Positions 35,259 through 44,608 of a stretch of 64,000 bases of DNA are shown in pieces. Below the pieces are notes generated by a model that saw only the letters and a program-made list of their open reading frames with translations, made no database searches and was not told the DNA's origin. Source of the stretch: Rhizaria sp. SCN 62-66 (taxonomy: Eukaryota; Rhizaria, unplaced). The position numbers and the translations under genes were made by a program. Within the stretch, counting starts at the first letter, position 1. Every line of letters begins with the position of its first letter. The DNA is taken from positions 1-64,000 of the forward strand of contig MEDY01000157.1 in the NCBI GenBank assembly GCA_001724265.1. The letters run 5' to 3'.

Positions 35259-37853
35259 CGCTGCTACAGTTTGCGCCTCCGCTGCAGCCGCAGCCACAGC
35301 AACAGCCTCCGCCGCCGCGACCGCCGCCGACGCTTTGATAAAGTCCTCATTGGACATCGGCATAACCCCTTTGCTGACCAACACCTTCGCCAACGCGGGC
35401 AAAGCGTAGCTCGCAGCGACGGCGTTGAGGTGCAGCAGCTTGATGTCGGGGCAGGCCTTAAGCGCTGCCAACGCGCCCGCTCCGGTGCTGTAAGGGGCGG
35501 CTAAGGGGTTCGAGCATTGTAAGTACCTCGGCGCGCCGTAAGTGGCCTCGTCCTCGGCCCCGGCCTCGCTCACCGTCGTGAGTGTAAGTACCACAGGTGT
35601 AAGGGTCCGGGCAGCGACTGCGAGCAGCGCGCGCCAGAACAGCCCCATTTGTAAGGGGTCTAGCGTCGACACAGGTGGGTCGTGGATGACGACTAAGGGG
35701 GCGCTTACACTATGTAAGGGCGACGGTGTTGTTACACCGCTCAATGAGGGCGTGTTTGGACTACCCATATTGCTACCCATACTGCTGCCCATAATGGCCA
35801 GCCTCTTAGCGCTGTTGCTGCTGATTCCAGTAGTCGCGGCAGTCGCGGAAGCCGCAGTAGACATGGCCATCATAGTGGTTGCGGTGCTGAGCTGCTGCGC
35901 AGCTGCGGCTTTGACACACGTTTGCGTCATAAAGCTGGTGAATTTCGCGAGCGGAAACGAAGCAGCTGCAGCGCCGGCCGGCGGCAGCAGTGCGTGCGCA
36001 CCTTTGTTGTACATGTTCATCGACGCACTCAGTGCGCCGGCGCTAAGGCTCGCGCTCATGCTGCTGTCGCCGCCGCCGCCGCCGCCGCTGCCGGTATCGA
36101 GCGAGCCCGAGACTTGGCCTGGGGCCTCGAGCAGGTTAAGCCGCATGCGCTGCGCAATTTCGGCCACCGCGGCCGTTTTGCCGCAGCCGGCGGGGCCAGT
36201 GAGCACCAAAACGACGGGAACGCGCGGGCCCGCGCGCGCGGACGCGTGGCTGTGGGCTGACAGGGCCACGTGACTGTGAGCAGCAGGAGTACCGCCGAGA
36301 CTGTTGCTGCTGCTGGAAACACCGGGAGCAGCACCTAAGCAAAGCCGCGACAATGCCGAGCGTAGCCAGTGCTCGATCTCATCGAGCTTCTTCTGGTGCA
36401 AAGTTAGGCCGCCCGGGGGAAGTTGATCGTCAGCCCACATACTGTGCGACAGCAAAGGCGGGGGTGGCTTAACAAAGTGCAAGTACCCCTCCCGAGACTG
36501 CTGCTCTTGCGTCCACTGAGCGCTTGTGTGGCCCTTAAATGCTGTTGACCGTGGGCAGCCCTGTTGGTGTAAGTATGGTTGCGAGTGTAAGGGCAGCAGC
36601 GCAGAAGGAAGCCTGCCGTCTAAGGGGGGCTGTTGAGACATCGACGTAAGTACGTCGGCAAACTTTGCTGCTGATGTAAGTGCCTCTTGCGTCGCTGTGG
36701 CTTCATCAGTCGACTGAGACTCTGACTGCGTCTGGGGCTGAGGCTGAGGCTGAGACTGAGACTGAGGAAGCTGGGGCGGGGGCCGCCTCTGAGCAGTGTG
36801 CACTTGACGTTGTTGGTGCTGGTGCTGCAGCTGCCATTCAAGCTTGACAGGAGCAGCAGCAGCCCGTGCATTTGAATGCTTATCGCTGTCCTCGTCATGG
36901 TCGCTGTCATTACCGACATCATCGCTGTCACCGTCGCTGTCGCTACCGAGATTGACAAAGCCCTCGCTATCACTCTCGTACTGGCTGCCGACCTTCGCGC
37001 TGATGCCACGCCGACTGCGAGCGCGCCCTGCGTTGCTGCTGGTGTTGAGATTGACTGCATTTTCACTTATCGTGCCATCGGCACCATCGCTGTCACTGTC
37101 GTCAGCAAGCACACGTGCGTTGCGACTCCGCCGCTGCGAATGCTGCTTCTGCTGGTGCCGCTGCTGCTGCTGTTGCTGCTGCTACGCGGCCGGCGACTGT
37201 GCATGAAATGAGTTGGTTGCTGAGGAGTAAGCGCTGCCACTGCCTGCTGCAGTGTCGCCGCTTCTGTTTGCAGACCCCGTTGCTGACGGGACTTCAGCTG
37301 CAGCCGCGGACGGCGGCGACAGAGGCCGCTTGCGTGGGTTGACGCAGCTTGCACTCGCGGGACTGCATGAAACCAATGTAGAGCCAGGGCCAACGACAGA
37401 GGCAGAGGCAGTCGGATGCATTGCCCGTGATTGCGCCAGCGCTTGCTGTGACGGCATCGGTGGCTCCACTGGTCCGTACAGCTGCCGCTGCTGCTGCTGC
37501 TGCTGCTGTGCTTGTCCAAGCACTGCTGCTGAGGCTGTACTTGGTGACGTCTCGCGCTCGTCGTTGAGATGCGGCCGAGGTGGGAACATTTCGAACGAGA
37601 AATGCGCTGACTATGCGGATTCGGACCCAAATAACAAAGCCGGCGCAGCAGTCGTGTCTTCAGCCCCCATGGCGCCGCCGAAGTCCTCGCTCGAGTTGGC
37701 GGCCTCGCTGTCGCTGTTGGTGGTGGTGGCCACGACTCCTGCGTTCGAGGCGGAGGGCGAGCGGCAGTCAGACTCGGAGTCGGAAATGATGATAACGTCC
37801 GAGTCAGAGTCTGCAACGTGAGCGGGCTACACCCTGTGGGCGTGTGTCGCCAT
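30634..37853 (-). CDS. RAD17: RAD17 checkpoint clamp loader, long form, with three in-frame TAGs
   Basis: RAD17 with RFC2-5 loads the 9-1-1 clamp at damaged DNA. Exon 1 is 37853-33806 and exon 2 is 33623-30634; the 182 bp intron has donor GTACGA and joins at phase 1. The total is 2345 codons to TAA. Diagnostic pieces are WADDQLPPGGLTLHQKKLDEIEHWL, Walker A GPAGCGKT (residues 553-560), a weak Walker B VVIHDPP, GGDLRAGITQLEY, FHGLGKLLF, and AWLHGNYLP just after the intron. TAGs stand at residues 9 (37827-37829), 81 (37611-37613) and 224 (37182-37184), the last followed directly by seven Gln codons. The N-terminus holds DVIIISDSESD, which looks like a SUMO-interacting motif. The protein is over three times the human length because of low-complexity insertions. 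The start ATG at 37853 is inferred from the continuous acidic reading frame; if TAG stopped translation the first usable ATG would be at about residue 390, still before the ATPase. Confidence 0.85.
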
Positions 37854-38471
37854 CGAAGGCGCGGTGACGCAAGGGCGTTTTGTCTATGGGCGCAGCGGCG
37901 AGGCGCGGAGGAGATGAAGGTGGCTGGAAATGGACTGCTAACGGATAGAACAAGGTAGGGCTACAGAATAGACAGAGATGGAGATCTTGATATTAGTGAA
38001 ATGGAATTGAAGACAAAATACACTTTAATGTCCCGGGTGAACTATTATAGAGCGTGCTGACGATCAAGGTGTGATGATTCAAAGGGTTTTTGAAGGTCCC
38101 TATTCGCCATCATCACGCGGGCAACGCAACTGCTTGAGCCCACAAACTCATGTTTTGGTTATCAGCGCAGTTAACTTAAACGCAATTTTGTTTTAGTTCA
38201 AGTATGATATATGAAAAATAAAGATTCGTAAAGTTTCAAGTGTATTACGCCAAATATGCTGATTTCTATGGTGATATTCATAGTGAAAAAAAACGCTTTG
38301 GCCACTCGAACCTGGCCACGACAGGATTTTAACGAACGTATCCAATACGTGTCTCAAGTCAACCTTCATTTGCAAGCTACCACGCACACACACCACATTT
38401 AGGGAGCCCTGTTGTGGTGTGCAATGCGCATCTTACGATTGTTCATGGCGTAGAGAGATAACGTTATGAAC
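37854..38471. other. Spacer between RAD17 start and SNARE stop
   Basis: A 618 bp interval, GC-rich near RAD17 and AT-rich further on. It should hold the RAD17 promoter and the SNARE 3' end. A stretch at 38300-38390 with a GGTTCGA word was checked as a tRNA and rejected. Confidence 0.45.
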
Positions 38472-39618
38472 TCAACGCGAGCTGACGCTGAGGTAAAGCA
38501 CGATGATGACCATAGCGACAACCATGCAACAGAAAATACAGCACATGCGCTGGCGCTTCTGCATCAAATACCGGTTGCTCTGCTCAATATCCTGACTCGC
38601 CTCGACCGCGCCCAGCTTCACGTTGCCGATGTTCGCTTCGAGGTCGTCGAAGACGCTGCTCGCGCTAGAGATCAGGTCCCCGATTTGCGAAATCATCGAG
38701 TGCATCGAGACGGCGTCGCGCGCAACAACCTGGATACGCTACGCGCGGTGCTTCGTCATGCCCAGCACGAACTCGGTCTCGATCTGCGTCTTCTCGTCCA
38801 CCAACAGGCCTTGCGCCTCGCTGAGCAAAGATCCCAAAATATAGCAAAAAAGGAAAATATATACACAATTATGCAGGCGTGAGTGCCGGATATGTTTACC
38901 ACAAATAGACAACACAATTATATATATGACTCTATAGTTTGGGCGGAGGATATAACGATACCATGAAGATATGTGCTCTTATGTGACTGGAGACGTACGT
39001 TTGCTGTTGCAGCTGCGAGTGGTTGCCATGGCTGTAGTAGTCGTCGTCGCTGCCGCGGCCGCCGTCGCGCACTGTGGCCCGCTCCTGCGCCAGCGCAGCC
39101 GCGTTGGCCTTGCCCTGTGACGGCGCCTGCTGCGCCTGCTGCTGCTGCTGCTGCTGCTGTTGGCGCTGCTGGTGCTCCACTGCGACGGAAGTAAGGTCGT
39201 CGAACGAGTCGTCGGGGTCAGCGTATACCTACAAAAACGTCGTAAACAGGACAAGGCAATAATAAATCAGCACAAAGAGGTACACAGCAACGATGTACAA
39301 AACAAAGCTATTGTACTTGAGTTTTAGCTCCATACGGGTTGATTCGTGTTGCGAAGTGTGATGTTTCGCTCGTACCTGAATCGCGCCCGCAGGCATTGCC
39401 TTCTTGTTGCGGCCGGCCGCTGTCGCCGCACTCGTCGTGCCGGCCGCCACGGCCGCAGTGTACTGGTTATGAGCGGCTGATGAGGATGACGCGTTGGCGT
39501 TCGCGGGCACGGGGTCAGAGACGAGCGAGCTGCGGAGGCGTGCGAGGAGCTCGCTGTCGTTGACGCTCTCGCTGTCGTCGCCGTTGTCGTAGATGTCAGG
39601 GCCTGCGTGGTGGCTCAT
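38472..39618 (-). CDS. Syntaxin-like t-SNARE with one in-frame TAG
   Basis: Three exons (39618-39376, 39228-38999, 38820-38472) join to 273 codons ending in TGA. Introns are 147 and 178 bp with donors GTACGA and GTACGT. The C-terminus has a SNARE helix (MHSMISQIGDLI...VFDDLEANI) followed by basic residues (QKRQR) and a tail anchor CCIFCCMVVAMVIIVLYL, as in syntaxins that drive membrane fusion. TAG at 38739-38741 (residue 185) lies at the N-terminal edge of the SNARE helix. Starting instead at the next ATG (38705) would delete part of the helix and all upstream exons. Aligned to syntaxin 1A, the central ionic zero layer, normally Gln, is Ala. A poly-Gln tract occupies the middle. Which compartment it serves (Qa or Qc class) cannot be told. 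Confidence 0.8.
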
Positions 39619-40011
39619 GGCTCGGAAACAAGGCACAACCCGTGCGAGGTGAAAGCCAGTTGGGTGTGCTTCGTGAGGAGTTGTTGGTCGGGTAGGAGAG
39701 GGTGCCTGGAGCGGGATGAAGGGCAGGGGGGGTCCATATGACGCAGACAAGGAGACTTGTGAACACATTTGAAGGCGAAGGCATGTCTATCTACATGTAT
39801 AAATACGTTGTCGTATGAAAAGCAAAAGCGAAACCCACATACTATCGCGCGAGAGTAAAATAACGAAGTGTCGCGGCACAACAGAAGAGTTTCGAGCTGC
39901 TGACCGACTGGTGGTTGTTGTGGCCTACGACCGTGGCAGGGTCGACGCAGAGATCACCACACACGAGTTGAGAGCTCGAGCGAGTTCAAATCTTTGAGCA
40001 ATCTATCGGAA
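39619..40011. promoter_or_regulatory. Divergent promoter region, SNARE / peroxidase
   Basis: A 393 bp spacer between divergent starts. It presumably contains both promoters and 5' leaders. No specific element stands out. Confidence 0.4.
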
Positions 40012-41232
40012 ATGGTACGTCAAATGCGGAGTGGCTATATGTTTTTACAGACCAAAACGTCGATCTTAACATTTATATTGATTCAATTTGCTCTTGGCGA
40101 ATGATTTTGAGTGCGAATTCAAGAGTGATCCGAGTCAGACCCCTGCTGCCTTGTTCCCGAAGATCCGCTGCTTTTCTCTTTATTTCTCCGTGTCAGTTGC
40201 TCTGTTGCAGCACAAAGAGGCTAGTTTATGCCATGGAGTAACTACCTTACGCCATGTGGATCACTTACTTTTGCGTCACTTTGCGGCGGTTTAAGACGTC
40301 AACAATACGCCGTATCTCAACTGACCCTCGACCTGCTTAGTTTCACTCTCATCGCCGCTGACTTTTCTCCGTTTCATTCATTCCGTAGATCGTCGTTAAC
40401 GCCTTCAAGCACATGTGGAAGCACGGTACGTTATAAGTTCACTCTTAACAAAACCGCATACCCTTGTTTCATCTCACGAAAACGTGCATTTCGTAGGTTT
40501 TTCATCTCGGCCTGCCCGTATCTGCGACGTCTCACTTATGCTCACTTCCCTACGTTTCTTGCTATTATATCATCATTTTTCAACTCCATCTCAGGCAAGG
40601 CCGCGTCCAGCAACTCGCTGTGGAAGCCCGAGTTCGGCACTCTGTACGACATCCCCACCAAGGACGTCCGCGGCCGCGACTTCGACATGTCGTCCCTCAA
40701 GAACAAGGTCGTCCTCATCGTCAACTCTGCCGCAAAGTGCGGCTACACTAAGGACGGCTACACCAACATGACCGCGCTGCACAACAAGTACGCCGAGTCC
40801 GGACTCCAGGTCCTTGCCTTCCCCTGCAACCAGTTCGGCCAGCAGGAGCCCGGCACGCCCGAGGAGATCACCGACTTCGTGTGCGAGCGCTTCAAGGGCA
40901 AGTTCCCGCTCATGGAGAAGGGCGACGTCAACGGCGAGCACGAGCAGCCCGTCTACACCTGGCTCAAGAAGTCCTTCCCGGGCGACATCACGTGGAACTT
41001 CGCCGCCAAGTTCCTCATCAACCACGAGGGCGTGCCCATCGCGCGCTTCGAGAAGGAGGGCTGGGAGGCGATCGAGGACAAGATCAAGCTCGCCATCGCA
41101 GACAAGGACGAGGCCTCCAAGCACGCCGCCGCCGACGCTGCTGCCGCCCCCGCTGCTGCTGCCGCCCCCGCTGCTGCTGCTGAGGTCCCCAAGGCCGAGG
41201 ACGCTGCTCCTGCCCCCGCCAAGGCGGAGTAA
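40012..41232 (+). CDS. Glutathione peroxidase-like thiol peroxidase (Cys type)
   Basis: A GPx-fold peroxide reductase. Conserved text: NSAAKCGYTK with the peroxidatic Cys (codon TGC, not selenocysteine TGA), FPCNQFGQQEPG, VCERFKGKFPLM carrying the second Cys typical of thioredoxin-dependent plant and yeast enzymes, and WNFAAKFLI. The main exon is 40595-41232, ending TAA, with an exon before it ending at 40425 (donor GTACGT). I propose a further intron 40015-40388 (donor GTACGT, acceptor after a pyrimidine tract) directly after an ATG in good context at 40012. This gives 225 residues, starting M-IVVNAFKHMWKH. The alternative start is ATG 40413 in the second exon (216 residues). The Ala/Pro/Glu-rich C-terminal extension is not usual for the family. 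AATAAA at 41504-41509 may end the transcript. Confidence 0.88.
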
Positions 41233-41635
41233 GTTCGCCACTCAAATGTGCCCCCTGTCTTCTGTCAAAAGTCCTTTGCTCGCTTGCCAAGAGCGTGCTT
41301 ATGACGAGTTTTGCTACGACATCCCTCCAGTTCCGTGTCAGGCACTCTGTTGCTATCATCTGATTGTTGAAAAGTCTGACTGGGTTAGGCCTGATGCACG
41401 TCGCGCAACCTTCAAGAAACGAATACATTCATTATGCACTCACAATTGTTTTGAAGTGTCTATTGACAATGATAGATGAGAGTTTGTATCAATTATTGAT
41501 AATAATAAACTTTGTAAATAAATAGAGAAACAACGACTTGAATATGACCGATTTTGTCGCAACAACGTCGCTGCGGTCGCGCTGAGTCGTTTGAACCGTT
41601 GCGCTCACCGACAAAGAGCGCGAAGTCGACCTCGC
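41233..41635. terminator. Convergent 3' spacer, peroxidase / GatB
   Basis: A 403 bp spacer between convergent stops, AT-rich near 41460-41530, with AATAAA on the plus strand at 41504. No gene is seen. Confidence 0.5.
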
Positions 41636-41910
41636 TCAGTTCTTGCCCTTCTTCTGCACCGGGCCCAACACTGCGGCCATGATCTCGGCCACAACCTTGG
41701 GGTTCGCCTCTCCGCCGCCCGCGCCGGCCTCGGCCTGGACCTTAGAGAGCCGGATGGCCTGACCGCACAGGAAGCCGAGCATGTTTGTGCGGCCGGCGCG
41801 GTACTTGGCAACCTCGTCCTCGTACACAGTCACAATCTGCTCGCACAGCGCGCGGAGGCGGGTCTCGTCCGAGTCCAGTACCATGCCGCGCTCCTGGTAA
41901 GAGAGAGAGA

Positions 41911-41950
<40 letters not shown>

Positions 41951-44236
41951 TGAGTTCAGCAAAACAAAAGAGTGTGCGTTGAGGATAGGTTGCAAGAGAA
42001 TTTTACGATGAAAAAAAACAACAACAAAAAAACAGGCACTGGCGAGATAAAATACACATATAGTTCGTTTTCTTTTTCTTTTTCTCTCGTAAATCAAGAC
42101 GTACCTGCGCAATCTCCGCGGGACTGCGTGTGTCGTTCTGAAACACCATGGCGTCCAGCAACTCCTTGGCCTGCTTGCCGGAGACCGCTCCGCTCGACAC
42201 CAGGTCAATGAGCGCGCCGAGCCGGGCGGGGCAGACGGGCGAGGTCAAGAGCACGTCGCGGACACCGCCCTCGGCGCCCTCATCAGCCTCGCCAGCATTC
42301 GTCGTATTGTTGTTGTTGTTGCTGCTGCTGCTGTTGCTAGACTCGAGTGCTTGCGCTTGTAGCGCCATCGCACCGCCCCTGGTCTCGGCGACGCCGGGCC
42401 CGCGCAGCTTCTTCAGCTTGCCCAGCAGCTCGCTGCAGAGCCAGCCCCAACACACGCGCGCCGGCCGCGCCAGCGTCGCCGCCACGCCGGCGGCCCCGTC
42501 CCCGTGCGGCTTAACTTCCCTCCGCAGCACGTCGTCGTCGCCGTCGCCGACAAGCGCGCGCAGGAACGCCGCCGCACCGGGCTCCTGCAGCAGCAGCGCG
42601 GCCTCCGCGCGCGCAAGCCCGTAGCCGGGGCCCGTAAAGCGCGCGAAGAGCGCGTCGGGCAGCGGCGGCAGCGAGGCGGCCTGGCCCTCCACCCAGTCGC
42701 GTGCGAGCCGCAGCGGCGGCAGGTCCGGCTCGGGCAGGAAGCGGTAGTCGAGCAGGTCTTCCTTGGCGCGCAGGCGGGCCGTTTCGCCCGACTTGGAGTC
42801 GAAGGAGCGGGTCTCACGGTCGACCGCCTCGCCGGCCTCGGTCAGAGTCGCCTGTCGAAAAGAAATTGAGAATGTGAACATGAGCGCTTATAAGAAGGCG
42901 TTGCAATAGATATAATTTATATAAATAATCACAATTTGATATCTTCACACCAAGACTTAATCTTGCTTTCTAAAGCTAAGTTCTCCATAACGTGTCGTTA
43001 GACGGTTGTTAAAACCGACTGCGTTGTTTATAATTTACTTACCTGACGGTGGTATTCGTAGTTGATGGCGCGCGCAATGGCGCGCAGCGAGTTCATGTTC
43101 TTGAGCTCCACGCGGCCGGTCATGGGGCCCACGGTCACCCCGCCCGTGCGGTCGGACGGGAACATCTCAGACGCACCACTGTTCTCATTCTCAGTCGATT
43201 TCACAGCAGCAGCGTTGCCGTTGCTCGCGGCCGTCTCCTCGGGGGTGTAGCGGCGGCGGACGGTGACGTTGATGTCGCAGCGCAGCGTGCCGTCCTCCAT
43301 GCTCGCGCCTGAGGCTCCCACGCAGCGCAGCAGCTGTTGGAGCGACCGGAGATACGCTACGGCCTCGTCCGCGCTGCGCATGTCGGGCTCGGTGACGATC
43401 TCGAGCAGCGCGGAGCCGGCGCGGTTGAGGTCCACGTGGCTCAGCCCGGGCGCCACGTCGTGCAGCGACTTGCCAGAGTCCTGCTCCAGCTGGATCCGCG
43501 CAATGCGCACACTCTTCCCCGTAGCAGCAACTGTCGCGGCCGTCGTGGAGTTTGCCTTCGCTTTGCCGTTGGCGTTGCCAGTGATCTGGGTCGGGGGGCA
43601 GATGCCCGTGGCGACCGCGAGCGCGGTGGCCGCGGGCGAGGGCGGGGGCAGGAAGGCGTCGACGGAGAGCGCGCCGCCGGTGACAATGGGCGCCAGCTGC
43701 TGCGTGATTTGGTATCCGAGCGGCATGTCGCAGTAGAAGTAGTGCTTGCGGTCAAAGAGTGTCGTCTCGGCCACGGTCCCGCCCAGCGCGAGCCCCGTCC
43801 TGGCGGCAGCCGCGACGCAGTGCGCGTTCAGCCTCGGGAGCGCGCCGGGAACAGCGGCGTCGAGCAGCGCAACGCACGAGTTGGGCGCGGCGTGAAACGA
43901 GGTGCTCGCGCTCGAGAAGAGCTTCGTGTTGGCCAGCACCTGTGCGTGCGTTTCGATGCCGATCCAGAGCTCGTACTTGGACCGGATATCGCTTGTGTCA
44001 GCTGTCGGGGGCTGCTTCGCGAGGTGCGCGGTCGAAGCGGAGGCGGTAGGTGCATTATAACCCGTTTTGCGAGACGCAGGGGCCGGGGCGGCTGCGTCTG
44101 CTGTGGAGCTAGCCGCTGCTGCAGCAGCGGTGGCGTTTGTGCGACGCCCCGTGTTGCTGTGTGCCAGGACGGAAGTGCGGAAAAGTGTGGCGCAACGGGT
44201 GCGCGTGGCCGCGGCGAGGGACGGGCGCGAGAGCAT
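41636..44236 (-). CDS. GATB: Mitochondrial glutamyl-tRNA(Gln) amidotransferase subunit B
   Basis: Subunit B of the GatCAB complex, which converts Glu-tRNA(Gln) to Gln-tRNA(Gln) in mitochondria (PET112 in yeast). Three exons (44236-43043, 42851-42105, 41893-41636) join at phase 0 to 732 residues ending in TGA; introns are 191 and 211 bp with donors GTAAGT and GTACGT. Visible family text: WIGIETHAQVLANTKLFS, DRKHYFYCDMPLGYQITQQ, LEQDSGKSLHD, VDLNRAGSALLEIVTEPD, MEDGTLRCDINV, ELKNMNSLRAIARAI, TRSFDSKSGET, DYRFLPEPDLPPL, and a GatB/YqeY C-terminal tail domain. The N-terminus MLSRPSLAAATRTRC with Arg/Ser/Ala and no acids is a likely transit peptide. It is divergent from PEX13. Confidence 0.95.
41900..41947. 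repeat. (GA)n/(CT)n microsatellite in GatB intron 2
   Basis: Nearly pure GA dinucleotides on the plus strand. In the sense of the GatB transcript this is a CT run placed directly upstream of the intron's TTACCAG acceptor, so the microsatellite serves as its polypyrimidine tract. Confidence 0.9.
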
Positions 44237-44608
44237 TGCGGATGCTTGCGAGTGCGTTTGTACGCCGCTGTATAGTGACTTACCAAGCGATTGTTGCGTG
44301 GAGTGCCGGCTTGAACACAGAACTTTAACAAAGAGGTTCGAGACCTATACAAAGGCACGCCAATGTTTAAAGAAGAAAACAGTAAGTATATGCAAGGAAA
44401 TATCGCGAAAACGCAACAGTGTTGCTATCAACGGAAGCTGTGGGTCATGAGAGATGTGCTTCGAAATGTTAGATGAGGGAGACTGGTCGGACCGAAAAAC
44501 TCAAACGCGGGTCGCCCATCGTCGATCGATGAACATGTGGTGGGCCTCAAAACGTGTCTTTTTTGACACTTAACGCGACATTGACGTCATCTCATTTGCA
44601 GATCAAAC
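44237..44608. promoter_or_regulatory. Divergent promoter region, GatB / PEX13
   Basis: A 372 bp spacer between two divergent genes. It holds a perfect TGACGTCA palindrome at 44582-44589, 20 bp before the PEX13 ATG. No gene is seen. Confidence 0.45.
44582..44589. promoter_or_regulatory. CRE palindrome TGACGTCA
   Basis: A perfect cAMP-response-element palindrome, the classical CREB/ATF-type bZIP target, sits between GatB and PEX13. Binding by any factor is inferred from the word only. Confidence 0.35.

Noticed and set aside
38296-38395. tRNA-like GGTTCGA word on the minus strand
   Set aside because: The bases flanking the loop do not pair as a T-arm and no acceptor stem was found.
40228-40412. 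Upstream in-frame extension of the peroxidase ORF as a coding N-terminus
   Set aside because: It runs through intron-like AT-rich sequence including a pyrimidine tract and acceptor, and continues through the 40426-40594 intron.
40595-41232. Selenocysteine in the peroxidase
   Set aside because: The catalytic codon is TGC (Cys) and no in-frame TGA exists before the TAA stop.
44295-44362. tRNA-like fold with a GGTTCGAGACC arm near the GatB start
   Set aside because: The possible acceptor arms are only about 60 bases apart and no D arm or anticodon arm fits.
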